Positions 1-10,904 are shown, numbered from the stretch's first letter. The stretch is DNA of 64,000 nt from Xanthomonas sp. CFBP 8443 (GCF_025666195.1 NZ_CP102592.1:4774001-4838000), one strand, 5' to 3'. The notes: generated by a model not told the origin, from the letters alone. A program made the numbers and translations.

Positions 1-3000
1 GCCCATCCAATGACAGCACCGCCGACCCGACCTACGTAGTGGATCTGACGCCGGCCGAGGGCGCCGGACGCCTTCAGTTCGATCCGGCCAGCCTGCAGGC
101 CGACAGCTTTGCCGGCGGCGGCACGCTGACGCTGCGCGCGCTGGGCGTGCAGATCGGCGGCGACGCGCCGGCCGATGCGCGCATCCTGCAACTGGACCCG
201 GCGTTCTTCGCCGCGCACGGATTCGGCAGCTACGACCTGGCCGCCGAACGCGACGCCGGCATCGCCGCCGGCACCCAAGTGCGCGTCAGCCAGCGCAACC
301 TGCTGCCCGACGTGCAGGCGCTGCGCGCCGCGTCCAGCGGCACCGACGTGCTGGCTGGACTGCGCGATGGCGGCAACGGCTACGTGCGCCTGGGCCAGCT
401 GGATCCGTTCTATCGACCGGCCACCGACTTCGCCCTGCGCGCCGGCGACTATCTCGGCCGCGTTGCCGGCAATCCCGTCCACAGCGCCGCCTCGGGCACG
501 CTGGAACTGGCGCAAGGCGCGCAGCTGACGCTGGATCCGGGTGCGGCGGTACGGCTGGGCTCGCGCGGGCAGGTCAACGTCTTCGGCCAGATCAGCGCGC
601 GCGGCGGCGAGGTCGTGCTGTCCGGCGATACCACCCAGCAGTCGGGGCTGGCCCCGCCACCCGGCGGGGACAACGGCCGCGCCTACGCCGATGCCGGCAA
701 GTCGGTATGGCTGGGCGCGGACAGCCGCGTGGACGTGTCCGGTATCGTCCTGTCCGATCCAGCGCCCACGCTGCAGCCCAGCGAACGCGGACCGGTGATG
801 CCGCGCGGCGGGCGCGTGCTCGACGGCGGCACCGTCACCCTCAGCAACGACGGCGGCTACGTGGTCGTGGAGGCCGGCGCGCAACTGGATCTTTCCGGCG
901 CCTCGGCGGTGTTCGACCTGCCCACCGGCGCCGGCCTGTTCGGCGGCGCCACGCCGAGCCTGCAAGCACAGACCGTGTGGAGCGACGGCGGGCGCCTGAC
1001 CCTGGCGGCCAGCGCCGGGCTGTTCTTCGACGGCCGCATCCAGGCCCACGGCGGTGCCGCGCAGGCGCAGGGCGGCACCCTCGCGCTGCTGCCCCTCAGC
1101 CAGGTCGGCAGTCGCACTCCGAACGGATTCGCCGCCAAGGGCCTGATCTTCACCCAGAGCGACAGCCATCTGCCGGCCGGCGCACAGCCGGGCCAGGCGC
1201 TGGAACCGGCGTTGGCCGCGCCGTCGGGGCTGCTGTACTTCGCCGCCGACCGGCTGGCCGACAGCGGCGTCCAGACCCTCTACGCCGGCGTGCAGAACCC
1301 CAGCGGCAGCGACGCCACCCCGCCGCTGGTCCCGATCGGCTTCAGCGGCGATGTGGACCTGTCGCTGGCGCGTGCGCTGGTGTTCAACGCCCCGTCCTAT
1401 GCGCTGCTGGCGCCGCAGGCCGGCAGCTTCGGCGCGCTCGCCGACAGCGGTCAGGTGACGCTGTCGGCCGCCTATGTCGGCCTCAACGGCTGGCGTCCGG
1501 CCACCGCCGATGCGAGCCTGGTCGAACCGCCGGCGCCCGGCGCCGCCAGGTTGACGGTGCAGGCCCAGCACATCGACCTGGGCGGCCAGTTCGCGCTGAA
1601 TGGCGTGGGCCTGGCGCAATTCCACAGCCAGGGCGACCTGCGCCTGCATACGCCCGCGGCCTACGCCTTCCAAGGCACCACCACGCCACTGCCGCGCGCC
1701 GGCGAACTGCTCACTGCCGGCGACCTGGAATTCCGCGCCGCGCAGTTGTACCCGGCCAGCGGCGAGACCTTCCTGATCCGCGCACTGGGCGCGCTCGATC
1801 CGCAGACCGGGGTGCGTGCCGACACCCGCATCGACATCGCCGACCACGGCGGCGATGCGGCGCTGCCGCTGTCGGCGGGCGGCACGCTGGCGCTGGACGC
1901 CACCGAGATCGAACAGCACGGCACCGTGCGCGCCCCAGGCGGACGCCTGCTGCTCGGCGTCGGCGCCGCCGGCGAGGACGCCACCGCACGCGCGCTGTTC
2001 GGCACGCGCACCCTGACGCCCACGCGCCGCGTGAGCCTGGGCGCGGGCAGCGTCACCTCGGTGTCGCTGCAAGGTGCAGTGCTGCCCTACGGCAGCACCG
2101 TCGACGGCAGCCAGTGGCGCTACGACGTCAACCCACAAGCCAGCAACGCCGACCTCGCCGCGCCGCCGCAGAAGCAGATCCGGCTGCAGGCCGCGGACGT
2201 GGAACTGGGCGCGGGCGCGCAGATCGACCTGTCCGGTGGCGGCGACCTGCAGGCGGTCGAATGGGTCCCCGGCACCGGCGGCAGCCGCGACGTGCTGTCG
2301 CGCTACAACACCAGCTACGCCAGCGGCAGCGCACAGCAGGTGCCGCTGTATGCGGACGCACGCGAGGTCTATGCGATCGTTCCCGGCCTGCAGACGCCGG
2401 TCGCAGCGACCGACGCGCTGTTCGAGCAGGGCGACGCGGCGCCGGCGCTGGGACGCGCGGTGCAGCTGAGCGGCGTGCCGGGCCTCGCCGACGGCGTCTA
2501 CACGCTGCTGCCGGCCAAGTACGCCACCCTGCCCGGCGCCTATCGCGTCGTGGCGCGCAGCGGCAGCCAGGACGCGACCGCGGCGCAGAACCAGATCGCG
2601 CCCGACGGCACCGCGATGGTCGCCGGCCACTACGTCGATACCCTCAGCGGCGCACGCGACGCGCGCAGCAGCCTGTTCGAGGTGCAATCGCGGGCGACCT
2701 GGGGCCAGTACTCCGAATACACCCTGACCGGCGCCAACAGCTTCTTCGCCGGCCTGGCCACGCGCCAGGGCAACGCCACGCCGCAGCTGCCGCGCGACGG
2801 CGGGCAACTGGTGCTGTCGGCGGACCAGCGCCTGCAGCTGGGCGCCACCCTCGCCACCGCCGCGGCCAACGGCGGCGCCGCCGCACAGGTCGACATCACC
2901 GCACGCGCGCTGCAGGTCCGCGGCCAGGGCCAGGCGGCGCTGGACGGCTACGTCAGCGTCGATGTCGCCGCGCTCAATACGCTCAACGCCGGCAGCCTGC

Positions 3001-6000
3001 TGCTGGGCGGCACCCGCGAGCAGACCGCCGCCGGCACACTGCTGCACGTCGGCGCCGAACACGTGCTGGTGAACAACGATGCGCGCGATCCGCTGCGCGC
3101 GCCGGAACTGATTCTGGTGGCCGGGGCCAATGCGGATGGCGGCGTACAGGTCGCCGACGGTGGCGTGCTGCAGGCCCAGGGCGGCAGCGGCACGCGCAGC
3201 TCCAGCACGCTGCTGATCGGCGACAGCGATCCAGCCGGGACCAGCGGCGACGGCGCGCTGCTGCGCCTGTCCAGCTACGGCGATGCGGCCCTGCAACGCC
3301 GCAACGTTCCCGGCGCAGCGCTGGCGCAGGGCCGGCTGCGTGTCGGCGACGGGGCGCAGCTGCTCGGCGGCGCCTCGCTGAACCTGGATTCCACCGGCGA
3401 CACCGAGGTCGCCGCCGGCGCCCGCCTGCAGGCCGATGCGATCACCGCCAGCGCCGGCCAGGTACGCCTGGACGCGGGCGCGGCGGCGACCGATGCCGAC
3501 GGCCTGGTGATCGGCGCGGCCAGCCTGGCGCAGTTCGCCGACGCCAAGCGGGTCAGCCTGCGCAGCTACGGCGACATGAGCTTCGCCAGCGGCCTGGAAT
3601 TGAGCGTGGACAACGCGCTGACCTTGAGCGCCGCGCGCTTCGTCGGCGACGGCAGCACGGTGCGGCTGCGCGCCGACCAGCTGACCCTGTCCAACGAGAT
3701 CGGCACCAGCGCCGCTGCCGACAGCGGCAGCGGCAGCGGACTGCTGCAACTGCAGGGACGCGAGGTGGCGTTCGGCAGCGGCGACAAGCAGCTGGCCGGC
3801 TTCGGTGCAGTCGCGGTCGATGCCGAGCAGGCGCTGTTCGTGCGCGGGCATGGCCAGTTCGACTTCGGTACGCGCGAGGTGACGCTGCGTGCGCCCGTGC
3901 TGGTGGCCGACGCTGGTGCCGACAATCGCCTGGTCACCCAGGGCGCGCTGCACCTGCAGCGCAACGGCGGCACCGCGAGCACGGCCACACCGCTTGGCGG
4001 CAGCATCGGCCTGGTCGGCGGCAGCATCGACGGCAACGGCGCGATCCGCGCGCGCTCCGGCAGCGTCGACGTGCATGCCACCAGCGGCGACCTGCGTCTG
4101 GATTCCGGCGCCAGCATCGACGTGTCCGGCACCACCCAGGTCTTCTTCGATACGCCGACCTACACCGCCGGCGGCGATATCGCACTGCGCGCCGACCGCG
4201 GCGGAGTGAATGCCGCCACGTCCACCCTGCTGGATTTCTCCGCCGCCGGCAGCGCCGATGCCGGTTCGCTCGACATCGCCACGCCATTGGGCGCCGCGCG
4301 CCTGCTGGGCACGCTCGACGGCGCCGCCGGCAGCGGCCGCGGCGGCCGTTTCGCGCTGGATTCGGGCGCCGCGGTCGACCTCGACGCATTGGCGCCGCAA
4401 CTGGCCGCCAGCGGCATCGACGGCGCTATCGACATCCATGCGCGCAGCGGCAATCTGACCCTGTCCGCCGGCCGTTCGCTGCAGGCGCAGCGCGTCAGCC
4501 TGACCGCCGATGGCGGCGCCGATGCGCTGCTGCGCGACGCCGGCAACGGCAACGTGCGCATCGACGGACTGATCGACGCCTCCGGTACCCAGGGCGGCGA
4601 CATCGCGCTGTGGGGCCGCCACGGCGTGGCGGTCAACGGCCGGTTGCTGGCGCGCGGCAGCGCCGCCGATCGGCGCGGCGGCACCATCGTGCTCGGCAGC
4701 AGCGGCCGCGAGGATGGCACGCTCAACGCCGACTACGGCTACCAGAACGTGCAGGCCGCGGCGGCCGGCACGATCGCGATCGGCGCCGGCGCGCTGCTCG
4801 ACGTCTCCGGCGGCAGCGCCGGCGGTCTGTCCGGCGGCAGCGTGCAATTGCGCGCACCGCTGCTGGCCGACGGCGAAGTCAACGTGACCATCGCCGACGG
4901 CGCGCGCATCGCCGGCGCCCGCGAAGTGGGCCTGGAAGCCTATGCGGTGTGGAGCACCACCGATGCCAGCAGCGACCCGACGCAGCATTTCGACGGCATC
5001 GTCGATCCGGCCGGCTGGTACGACGCGCAGGGCCAGCTGCTGCCCGGCAGCTGGACCGACGCTACCGGCAACGCCTTGACCGCACCCTCCACGCCGGCAC
5101 AGTTGGCCGACTATCTGAGCCGCCACCTGTTCACGCCAGACGCGGCCAACGCCGCGCATCGCCAGTTCTACGGTTACCGCGAAGACGCCAGCGCCGCCCC
5201 GGGCACGCTGATGGGCTTCGTGCAGCAACCCGGCTTCGCCTTCGCCGGACGCTTCGCCGGCATCGCCAACTTCCGCGCACGGCCGGGCATCGAGCTGCGC
5301 AACCCGGACCCGGCGATCAACGGCGGCGCGATCAGCGTGCTGACCAGCTGGAACCTGGGTTCGGGCGCCACGCGCGATGCGCTGGATTTCCGCTACAACG
5401 GCGCGGCGCCGGTGCTGACCCTGCGTGCGGCACAGGAAGTGACGATCAAGGCCAGCCTCAGCGACGGCTTCTATCAGCTGCGCAATCCGTTCGGCAGCGG
5501 CGGCCCGCAGGCCAGCTACGACGATGCCGCCGGCCAGTACCAGGGGCTGAGCGAACTGTATTTGGGATTCGGCGTGAGCATCGACACGCTCGTCCCCATG
5601 CCGTCTGCGCAGAGCGGCGACGACGCGCAAGCCCAGCAGTACTACGGGCAGTACCTGCAGCTGCTGGCGATGTTCCAGAAGACGCAGCCGGACATGGGCG
5701 CCACGCCGGAAACCCCGATCAACATGCTCGACGGCTTCCTGTTGCAGTACGCGCCGGAACTCGGCAGCGTGGTGGAACAATTCCCCGGCCAGCCAGCGCC
5801 GCCGCCGTCGCCCACTGCGCCGGCCGACTATCCCGGCTACCTGGCCAGCTATGAGCGCTACGTGCTGGACCTGTACGCGTTCTGGGGCCAGACCGGCTTC
5901 GGCGCGCTGCCGGCCTATGTCGCCCCGTCGCTGCCCGTGGTCGGCGCGCTGCTGCCTGCCGACACCCACAACACCCCATCCTCGCTGCAGGCTAGCCGCA

Positions 6001-9000
6001 GCAACCCGCTGCCGCTGGCCACCGCCAGCCTGATCGGCGGCGACAGCAGCCGCTACCGCATCGTCGCCGGCGCCGATTTCGCCAGCATCCGTCCCGATGC
6101 GCTGCGCCAGGACGCCGACGCGGACGTGGTGCTCGACGGTCACCAGCGCTACCAGCAGGAAGGGCAGAAGGACGTGTTGCTGCCGACCGTGCTGCGCACC
6201 GGCACCGGCAGCATCCAGATCGCCGCCGCACGCGACCTGCACTTCGCCGATGCCGATGCACCGGCCAGCATCTACACCGCTGGGCGCCCGGTGGACGGCA
6301 GCGCGATCGGCACCGACACCTACGTGGCGCGCAGCAGCGTGGGCAGCCGCGCCGCCGACGTGGTGATCGGCGCCCAGGCCAACGCCGAGGCCGGCGGCGA
6401 CCTGAGCCTGCAGGCCAACCGCGACATCGTCGGCAACCGGCAGATCGTGGACACCGACGGCAGCCGCAGCGGCGTGGCCGGCAACTACGTCGGCCAATAC
6501 TGGTGGCCGTGGATGCAGCTGGGCAATCCGCTTGGGGCCGACGGCCTTACCTCGATCGCCGCGCAGATCAACTACGGCGGCTTCGCCCAGGGCGTGATGA
6601 GCAGCGGCGGCGACGTCGCCGTGGATGCCGGACGCGATATCCGCGAACTGTCGGTATCGCTGCCGACCAACTACATCGAAGGCGAGCAGGGCCGCCGCGT
6701 CTTCGGCGGCGGCAACCTGAGCGTGAATGCCGGACGCGATGTGCTTGGCGGCGACTATTTCGTCGCCGCCGGCGAAGGCCATCTGCGCGCCGGCGGGCGC
6801 CTCGGCAGCGCCTTCGATCTGCAGGCGCAGGGCTACGACGGTGGCGGCCAACTGCGTCAGGTCGAAAGCGCGGTGGACCCGGTCTTCGCGTTGCAGGATG
6901 CGCAGTGGTCGATCCAGACGCGCGGTGACGCGGCGATCGGCGCGATCGTCAACCCGACCTACGTGATTCCCAACGAAGGCGGCATTCCCGCGCTTCTGGC
7001 AACCGACCGCATCAGCCAGGACTACAGCACCGACTCCAGTGTGCAGATCGCCGCGCTGGACGGCGACATCCGGCTGAAGACGCTGAAATTGCCGGGCCTG
7101 CTGTTCGGCTTCGGCGAGCGCGACAACAACCGTCCGTTGCCCGACAGCGTCTCGCTGAGCCAGCAGGTGTTCGACAACGTGCTGCCGGCGCGGCTGGAAG
7201 CGATCGCGCAGCATGGCGCCGTCCAGATCGAAGGCGCCGCGCGCCTGTTCCCGTCGGCCAGCGGGCAGTTGGCGTTGCTCGCACGCGACGACATCGCGCT
7301 GTTCAACGACAGCGTGCTGCCCGGCACCTCGCTGTGGATGCTCGATGCACCCGGCGCCTATGCAGGCAACGACCTGAGCGTGCCCGACCGCAACCAGTTG
7401 TTGAACCTGCATCGCAACGACAGTGCACCGGCGTTGCTGTACAGCCTGGACGGCGACATCGTCAGCGGCTTCGCCGCCGATGGCTATCGGCTCAATCCGC
7501 TGACGCTCGATCTGCCCAAGCCGGCACGCATCCGCGCCGGGCGCGATATCGTCAACCTCGACCTGCGTGCGCAGAACTACCGGGCCGGCGACGTCACCCG
7601 GGTGGTGGCCGGACGCGACCTGTACTACACGCCAATCCAGGGCGCACCGCTGGATCCCGGCTACGTCGCGCGCTGGGGATGGCTGGAACTGGGCGGGCCA
7701 GGCACGTTCGAAGTGCAGGCCGGTCGCAACCTGGGGCCGCTGACCTCGGCCAACGAGGCGTTGGCCGCCACACGAGGAAGGAACATCGATGCCCTGGACG
7801 GCGGCATCCGCACCATCGGCAACAGCAACAATCCCGGCTTGCCCACGACCGGCGCCACGCTGGTCGCACGCTTCGGCGTGGCCCCTGGCGACGCCGCCGA
7901 TGCGTTCGCGGCGCTGTACCTGGATCCGGCCGGCGCGCAAAGCCAGGACGCTTACCGCCGCTGGTTGGCGGAGTTCGTGCTGCAGCGGAGCAACGACGCA
8001 CGCGAGCGGGCCGGCCTGGCACCCCTGAGCGAACTGCCGGTCGCACAGGCATGGGCCGCGTTCCAGCAACTGCCTGGCGAGGATCGGCGCCTGCTGGTTG
8101 AACGCGTGTTCCTGGACGTGCTCAAGCAGGTCGGCGAAGGCTACGCCGACCCCGCCAGTGCCGACTACCAGCAATACGCACGCGGCTACCAGGCGATCGA
8201 AACCCTGTATCCGGCGCGACTGGGCTATACCGCCAACAACCTGCAAGGCGGTGCCAACGGCGCGGCGACGCGGGTGAGCACCGGCGCCCTGGACATGCGC
8301 GGCTCGACCCTGCAGACCGGGAACGGTGGCGATATCCGCGTGCTCGGGCCGGGCGGCGGCATGCAGGTGGGCAGCGCGCTGGCGCCGCCAGCGGTGTTCG
8401 ATACGCAGGGCAACGTGCTGATCGGCCCGGCCCAGCAGGGCATCCTGGCGCTGGGCCAAGGCGACATCGGCGTGTTCACCGATGCCAGCGTGCTGCTCGC
8501 GCAGAGCCGCATCTTCACCCAGCGCGGCGGCGACCTGGCGATGTGGAGCTCCAACGGCGACATCAACGCCGGCAAGGGCGCCAAGACCAGTTCGGAGAAG
8601 TCGCGAGTCAGCTATCAGTGCGACCTGGACTACTACTGCACCCTCAACGCGCGCGGCCAGGTCAGCGGCGCCGGCATCGCCACCTTGCGCGTGGACGCGG
8701 CCGATCCGCAGGGCGACGTGGTGCTGGTCGCGCCACGCGGCACGGTGGATGCGGGCGACGCCGGCATCCGCGTCAGCGGCAACCTGATCGTGGCGTCGCA
8801 GTTCGTGGCCAATGCCGACAACATCCAGGTGCAGGGCGATACGGTCGGCGTCGGCAGCGCACGCAGCGTCGATGGCGGCGCGCTGAGCGCGGCATCCAAC
8901 GCCGCGGCCGCGGTATCCGACGCGGTCGGCGACATGGCCTCGCGCGGCAACACCCCGCCGCGCGAGGCGCCGTCGGTCATCACCGTGCAGGTCATCGGTC

Positions 9001-9047
9001 TCGGCGATTGCGCCATGGACGACCCGCGCTGCCAGCCCGGCCCATGA
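1..9047 (+). CDS. Filamentous-haemagglutinin-like exoprotein (TpsA type), 5' end outside window
   Basis: The reading frame is open from base 3 and has no stop until 9047, so about 3,014 residues are visible and the N-terminus lies upstream of the window. The protein is made of imperfect Gly/Ala/Asp-rich beta-helix repeats such as SGDLRLDSGASIDVSG and AGRDIVNLDLRAQ, typical of surface adhesins exported by two-partner secretion. The last 500 residues look like the DUF3739-type C-terminal region of such proteins (GDVVLVAPRGTVDAGDAGIR near the end). It ends with VITVQVIGLGDCAMD and a second Cys. No PT/VENN motif or polymorphic toxin domain is seen, so a CdiA role is unlikely. The N-terminal secretion domain and the TpsB pore must lie upstream. 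Attachment or biofilm function is inferred from the family. Confidence 0.88.
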   Translation, partial: PSNDSTADPTYVVDLTPAEGAGRLQFDPASLQADSFAGGGTLTLRALGVQIGGDAPADARILQLDPAFFAAHGFGSYDLAAERDAGIAAGTQVRVSQRNLLPDVQALRAASSGTDVLAGLRDGGNGYVRLGQLDPFYRPATDFALRAGDYLGRVAGNPVHSAASGTLELAQGAQLTLDPGAAVRLGSRGQVNVFGQISARGGEVVLSGDTTQQSGLAPPPGGDNGRAYADAGKSVWLGADSRVDVSGIVLSDPAPTLQPSERGPVMPRGGRVLDGGTVTLSNDGGYVVVEAGAQLDLSGASAVFDLPTGAGLFGGATPSLQAQTVWSDGGRLTLAASAGLFFDGRIQAHGGAAQAQGGTLALLPLSQVGSRTPNGFAAKGLIFTQSDSHLPAGAQPGQALEPALAAPSGLLYFAADRLADSGVQTLYAGVQNPSGSDATPPLVPIGFSGDVDLSLARALVFNAPSYALLAPQAGSFGALADSGQVTLSAAYVGLNGWRPATADASLVEPPAPGAARLTVQAQHIDLGGQFALNGVGLAQFHSQGDLRLHTPAAYAFQGTTTPLPRAGELLTAGDLEFRAAQLYPASGETFLIRALGALDPQTGVRADTRIDIADHGGDAALPLSAGGTLALDATEIEQHGTVRAPGGRLLLGVGAAGEDATARALFGTRTLTPTRRVSLGAGSVTSVSLQGAVLPYGSTVDGSQWRYDVNPQASNADLAAPPQKQIRLQAADVELGAGAQIDLSGGGDLQAVEWVPGTGGSRDVLSRYNTSYASGSAQQVPLYADAREVYAIVPGLQTPVAATDALFEQGDAAPALGRAVQLSGVPGLADGVYTLLPAKYATLPGAYRVVARSGSQDATAAQNQIAPDGTAMVAGHYVDTLSGARDARSSLFEVQSRATWGQYSEYTLTGANSFFAGLATRQGNATPQLPRDGGQLVLSADQRLQLGATLATAAANGGAAAQVDITARALQVRGQGQAALDGYVSVDVAALNTLNAGSLLLGGTREQTAAGTLLHVGAEHVLVNNDARDPLRAPELILVAGANADGGVQVADGGVLQAQGGSGTRSSSTLLIGDSDPAGTSGDGALLRLSSYGDAALQRRNVPGAALAQGRLRVGDGAQLLGGASLNLDSTGDTEVAAGARLQADAITASAGQVRLDAGAAATDADGLVIGAASLAQFADAKRVSLRSYGDMSFASGLELSVDNALTLSAARFVGDGSTVRLRADQLTLSNEIGTSAAADSGSGSGLLQLQGREVAFGSGDKQLAGFGAVAVDAEQALFVRGHGQFDFGTREVTLRAPVLVADAGADNRLVTQGALHLQRNGGTASTATPLGGSIGLVGGSIDGNGAIRARSGSVDVHATSGDLRLDSGASIDVSGTTQVFFDTPTYTAGGDIALRADRGGVNAATSTLLDFSAAGSADAGSLDIATPLGAARLLGTLDGAAGSGRGGRFALDSGAAVDLDALAPQLAASGIDGAIDIHARSGNLTLSAGRSLQAQRVSLTADGGADALLRDAGNGNVRIDGLIDASGTQGGDIALWGRHGVAVNGRLLARGSAADRRGGTIVLGSSGREDGTLNADYGYQNVQAAAAGTIAIGAGALLDVSGGSAGGLSGGSVQLRAPLLADGEVNVTIADGARIAGAREVGLEAYAVWSTTDASSDPTQHFDGIVDPAGWYDAQGQLLPGSWTDATGNALTAPSTPAQLADYLSRHLFTPDAANAAHRQFYGYREDASAAPGTLMGFVQQPGFAFAGRFAGIANFRARPGIELRNPDPAINGGAISVLTSWNLGSGATRDALDFRYNGAAPVLTLRAAQEVTIKASLSDGFYQLRNPFGSGGPQASYDDAAGQYQGLSELYLGFGVSIDTLVPMPSAQSGDDAQAQQYYGQYLQLLAMFQKTQPDMGATPETPINMLDGFLLQYAPELGSVVEQFPGQPAPPPSPTAPADYPGYLASYERYVLDLYAFWGQTGFGALPAYVAPSLPVVGALLPADTHNTPSSLQASRSNPLPLATASLIGGDSSRYRIVAGADFASIRPDALRQDADADVVLDGHQRYQQEGQKDVLLPTVLRTGTGSIQIAAARDLHFADADAPASIYTAGRPVDGSAIGTDTYVARSSVGSRAADVVIGAQANAEAGGDLSLQANRDIVGNRQIVDTDGSRSGVAGNYVGQYWWPWMQLGNPLGADGLTSIAAQINYGGFAQGVMSSGGDVAVDAGRDIRELSVSLPTNYIEGEQGRRVFGGGNLSVNAGRDVLGGDYFVAAGEGHLRAGGRLGSAFDLQAQGYDGGGQLRQVESAVDPVFALQDAQWSIQTRGDAAIGAIVNPTYVIPNEGGIPALLATDRISQDYSTDSSVQIAALDGDIRLKTLKLPGLLFGFGERDNNRPLPDSVSLSQQVFDNVLPARLEAIAQHGAVQIEGAARLFPSASGQLALLARDDIALFNDSVLPGTSLWMLDAPGAYAGNDLSVPDRNQLLNLHRNDSAPALLYSLDGDIVSGFAADGYRLNPLTLDLPKPARIRAGRDIVNLDLRAQNYRAGDVTRVVAGRDLYYTPIQGAPLDPGYVARWGWLELGGPGTFEVQAGRNLGPLTSANEALAATRGRNIDALDGGIRTIGNSNNPGLPTTGATLVARFGVAPGDAADAFAALYLDPAGAQSQDAYRRWLAEFVLQRSNDARERAGLAPLSELPVAQAWAAFQQLPGEDRRLLVERVFLDVLKQVGEGYADPASADYQQYARGYQAIETLYPARLGYTANNLQGGANGAATRVSTGALDMRGSTLQTGNGGDIRVLGPGGGMQVGSALAPPAVFDTQGNVLIGPAQQGILALGQGDIGVFTDASVLLAQSRIFTQRGGDLAMWSSNGDINAGKGAKTSSEKSRVSYQCDLDYYCTLNARGQVSGAGIATLRVDAADPQGDVVLVAPRGTVDAGDAGIRVSGNLIVASQFVANADNIQVQGDTVGVGSARSVDGGALSAASNAAAAVSDAVGDMASRGNTPPREAPSVITVQVIGLGDCAMDDPRCQPGP

Positions 9048-9370
9048 CATTGCGACGACATGGGCCGGATCCGCAGCCGACCCATGTCCGAACCGATAAT
9101 CTCCGTCGCATTATGTAGACAACGGAAATACGGCCTGCGGAAATTCAGCTAGAACGTTATTTTGCCGTGCACGCATTATGTCAACGGCCACCAAAATCAA
9201 TTTGTTTCAAGCTACGCATCACAGGTAAAGAAAAGTACCTGCGAATGTCTCTTCAATATCATTGTTCGAGCGCAACCTTTCTCCTGCGCCACCACTGTGG
9301 CGCAAGCACGCTACAGGTCAAGAAATTCCCCGGATCCTATCCGTCGTTTTCTCACCAAGGAGAGAAGCAA
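9048..9370. other. Intergenic leader before the PstS-like gene
   Basis: About 320 bases without a convincing gene, visibly richer in A/T than its flanks. It holds a perfect 8-bp inverted repeat tgcgccac/gtggcgca with a 4-base loop at 9285-9304. It ends in a strong ribosome site (aaggagag, 9357-9364). No Pho-box-like direct repeat was recognised. Confidence 0.5.
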
Positions 9371-10702
9371 GTGCTCAACCTCAACATTTCCCGTTTCAGC
9401 GCGATCGCCGTTGCGGTCGCGGCCCTGTCCAGCGGTTCGGCCATGGCGGCCGAGAACCTGTACGGCGGCGGCGCCACCTTCCCGGCGCAGCCGTACGTCG
9501 GCACCGGCTACCTGACCCCGAACCCGGACGCGCGCCTGTCCACCAATGCCGGCAACACCCCCGGCACCGGCTTCACCGTCTCCGGCATCGCCGCCGGCTC
9601 GGTGTTCGGCACCTACAAGACCAACACCACCAACAACGTGTCGTACTGCCAGACCGGCAGCGGCCTGGGCAAGACCGCGCTCAACGGCGCGATCGCCAAC
9701 CAGAGCTGCCGCGACTTCAGCGCCACCCCGGTGGGCTTCAGCGCGCCGACCAGCACCAGCAACACCCCGGACTTCATCGGCACCGACTCGCCGCTGAGCA
9801 CCAACGACTACAGCACGTTCCTGGGCGGCGCCAACGCCGCGGCGCGCGTGGGCCTGGTGCAGATCCCGACCATCGCCGGCGCCATCGCCCTGCCGCACAA
9901 CGACTCGGTCGACAACGTCGCGCTGACCACCGCTCAGGTCTGCCAGATCTATTCCGGCCAGGTCAGCAACTGGTCGTCGATCCCGGGCGTGACCGGCTCC
10001 GCCGGTCCGATCAAGATCGTCTACCGCACCGATGGCAGCGGCACCAGCTTCGCCTTCACCAGCTTCCTGGCCGCGCGCTGCAACGGCACCGCCAACGTCC
10101 CGTCCGGCTTCGTCTTCACCCCGAACCAGAGCTTCACGGCTGCCCTGCCCGGCGGCGCGAGCGCCGTCTATGGCACGCGCGGCGTCAGCGCCAGCGGCAA
10201 CGCCGGCGTGGTCGCGGCGGTACTGAGCACCGCCAACGCCGATGCGCTGGGCTATGCCGATATCGGCGAAGTGGTCGCCCAGGCAGCCGACTACGCCACA
10301 GTCAACGGTTTCGACCCGGCGCTGTTCGGCAAGAACGCGTCCGGCGTGCCGACCCCGATCAGCATCAACCCGACCACCGGGTTGCTGGCCGGTCGCGTGC
10401 TCGACGGCGCCACCGTCAACCTGGTTCCGGGCAGCGGCTCGACCGCGGTCAAGAACTGCGTGCGCCTGGTCAGCCCCTCGGCAGCGATCGCCAATGCGTA
10501 CCCGATCGCCGCGATCACCTACCTGGCCGGCTACGTCAACGGCAACGGCAGCGCCGCGCACATCCAGGCGCTGAAGGACCTGTACGGCCAGTTCTACAAC
10601 ACCACCACGCGCCCGGTGCTGCCGAACGGCTTCGCTTACCTGGACGGCGTCGCCACGTTCCGTACCTCGGTGCAGTCGACGATCACCAACTGCGTGCAGT
10701 AA
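9371..10702 (+). CDS. Secreted PstS-like phosphate-binding protein
   Basis: A 443-residue periplasmic or secreted substrate-binding protein. The GTG start is chosen because aaggagag sits 7 bases upstream and the first 28 residues form a signal peptide ending in SAMA. The mature protein opens with NLYGGGATFPAQPYVG and carries TDGSGTSFAFTSFL, the phosphate-contacting SGT segment of the PstS fold. It is longer than E. coli PstS, and no pstCAB genes follow. It therefore resembles the stand-alone PstS-like proteins of Xanthomonas and Pseudomonas that are secreted or linked to phosphate starvation rather than being a transporter component. Family assignment is firm; ligand and export route are inferred. 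Confidence 0.82.
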   Translation: MLNLNISRFSAIAVAVAALSSGSAMAAENLYGGGATFPAQPYVGTGYLTPNPDARLSTNAGNTPGTGFTVSGIAAGSVFGTYKTNTTNNVSYCQTGSGLGKTALNGAIANQSCRDFSATPVGFSAPTSTSNTPDFIGTDSPLSTNDYSTFLGGANAAARVGLVQIPTIAGAIALPHNDSVDNVALTTAQVCQIYSGQVSNWSSIPGVTGSAGPIKIVYRTDGSGTSFAFTSFLAARCNGTANVPSGFVFTPNQSFTAALPGGASAVYGTRGVSASGNAGVVAAVLSTANADALGYADIGEVVAQAADYATVNGFDPALFGKNASGVPTPISINPTTGLLAGRVLDGATVNLVPGSGSTAVKNCVRLVSPSAAIANAYPIAAITYLAGYVNGNGSAAHIQALKDLYGQFYNTTTRPVLPNGFAYLDGVATFRTSVQSTITNCVQ

Positions 10703-10725
10703 GGCTTCACGCCAGGATGGCAACG

Positions 10726-10760
10726 GACCGGCGGGCAGCGATGCCCGCCGGTCTTTTTTT
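10726..10760 (+). terminator. Rho-independent terminator of the PstS-like gene
   Basis: A perfect 12-bp stem gaccggcgggca / tgcccgccggtc with a gcga loop, followed by seven T. It lies 24 bases after the stop codon. Confidence 0.93.
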
Positions 10761-10904
10761 GCCTGGACGCCACATTCGATGCAGCGATCGGCACGGCGCG
10801 ATGCGATCCGCATCCCGGAACACGCGACCGTCGCACGCACGCACGCACGCGCACAGCGCCGCGCGCCTCGCCGGGAGAGATCGGCACCCCTTCGCCGAAG
10901 GCCG

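Noticed and set aside
707..5854. 1,715-codon open frame inside the exoprotein gene
   Set aside because: It is Arg-rich, low-complexity, out of frame with the clear beta-helix protein, and caused by high GC content.
8700..9047. Contact-dependent inhibition toxin at the end of the exoprotein
   Set aside because: There is no VENN motif, no variable toxin domain, and no small immunity gene directly downstream.
10832..10850. Tetranucleotide gcac run as a phase-variable repeat
   Set aside because: It is short, outside any gene or obvious promoter, and slightly irregular.
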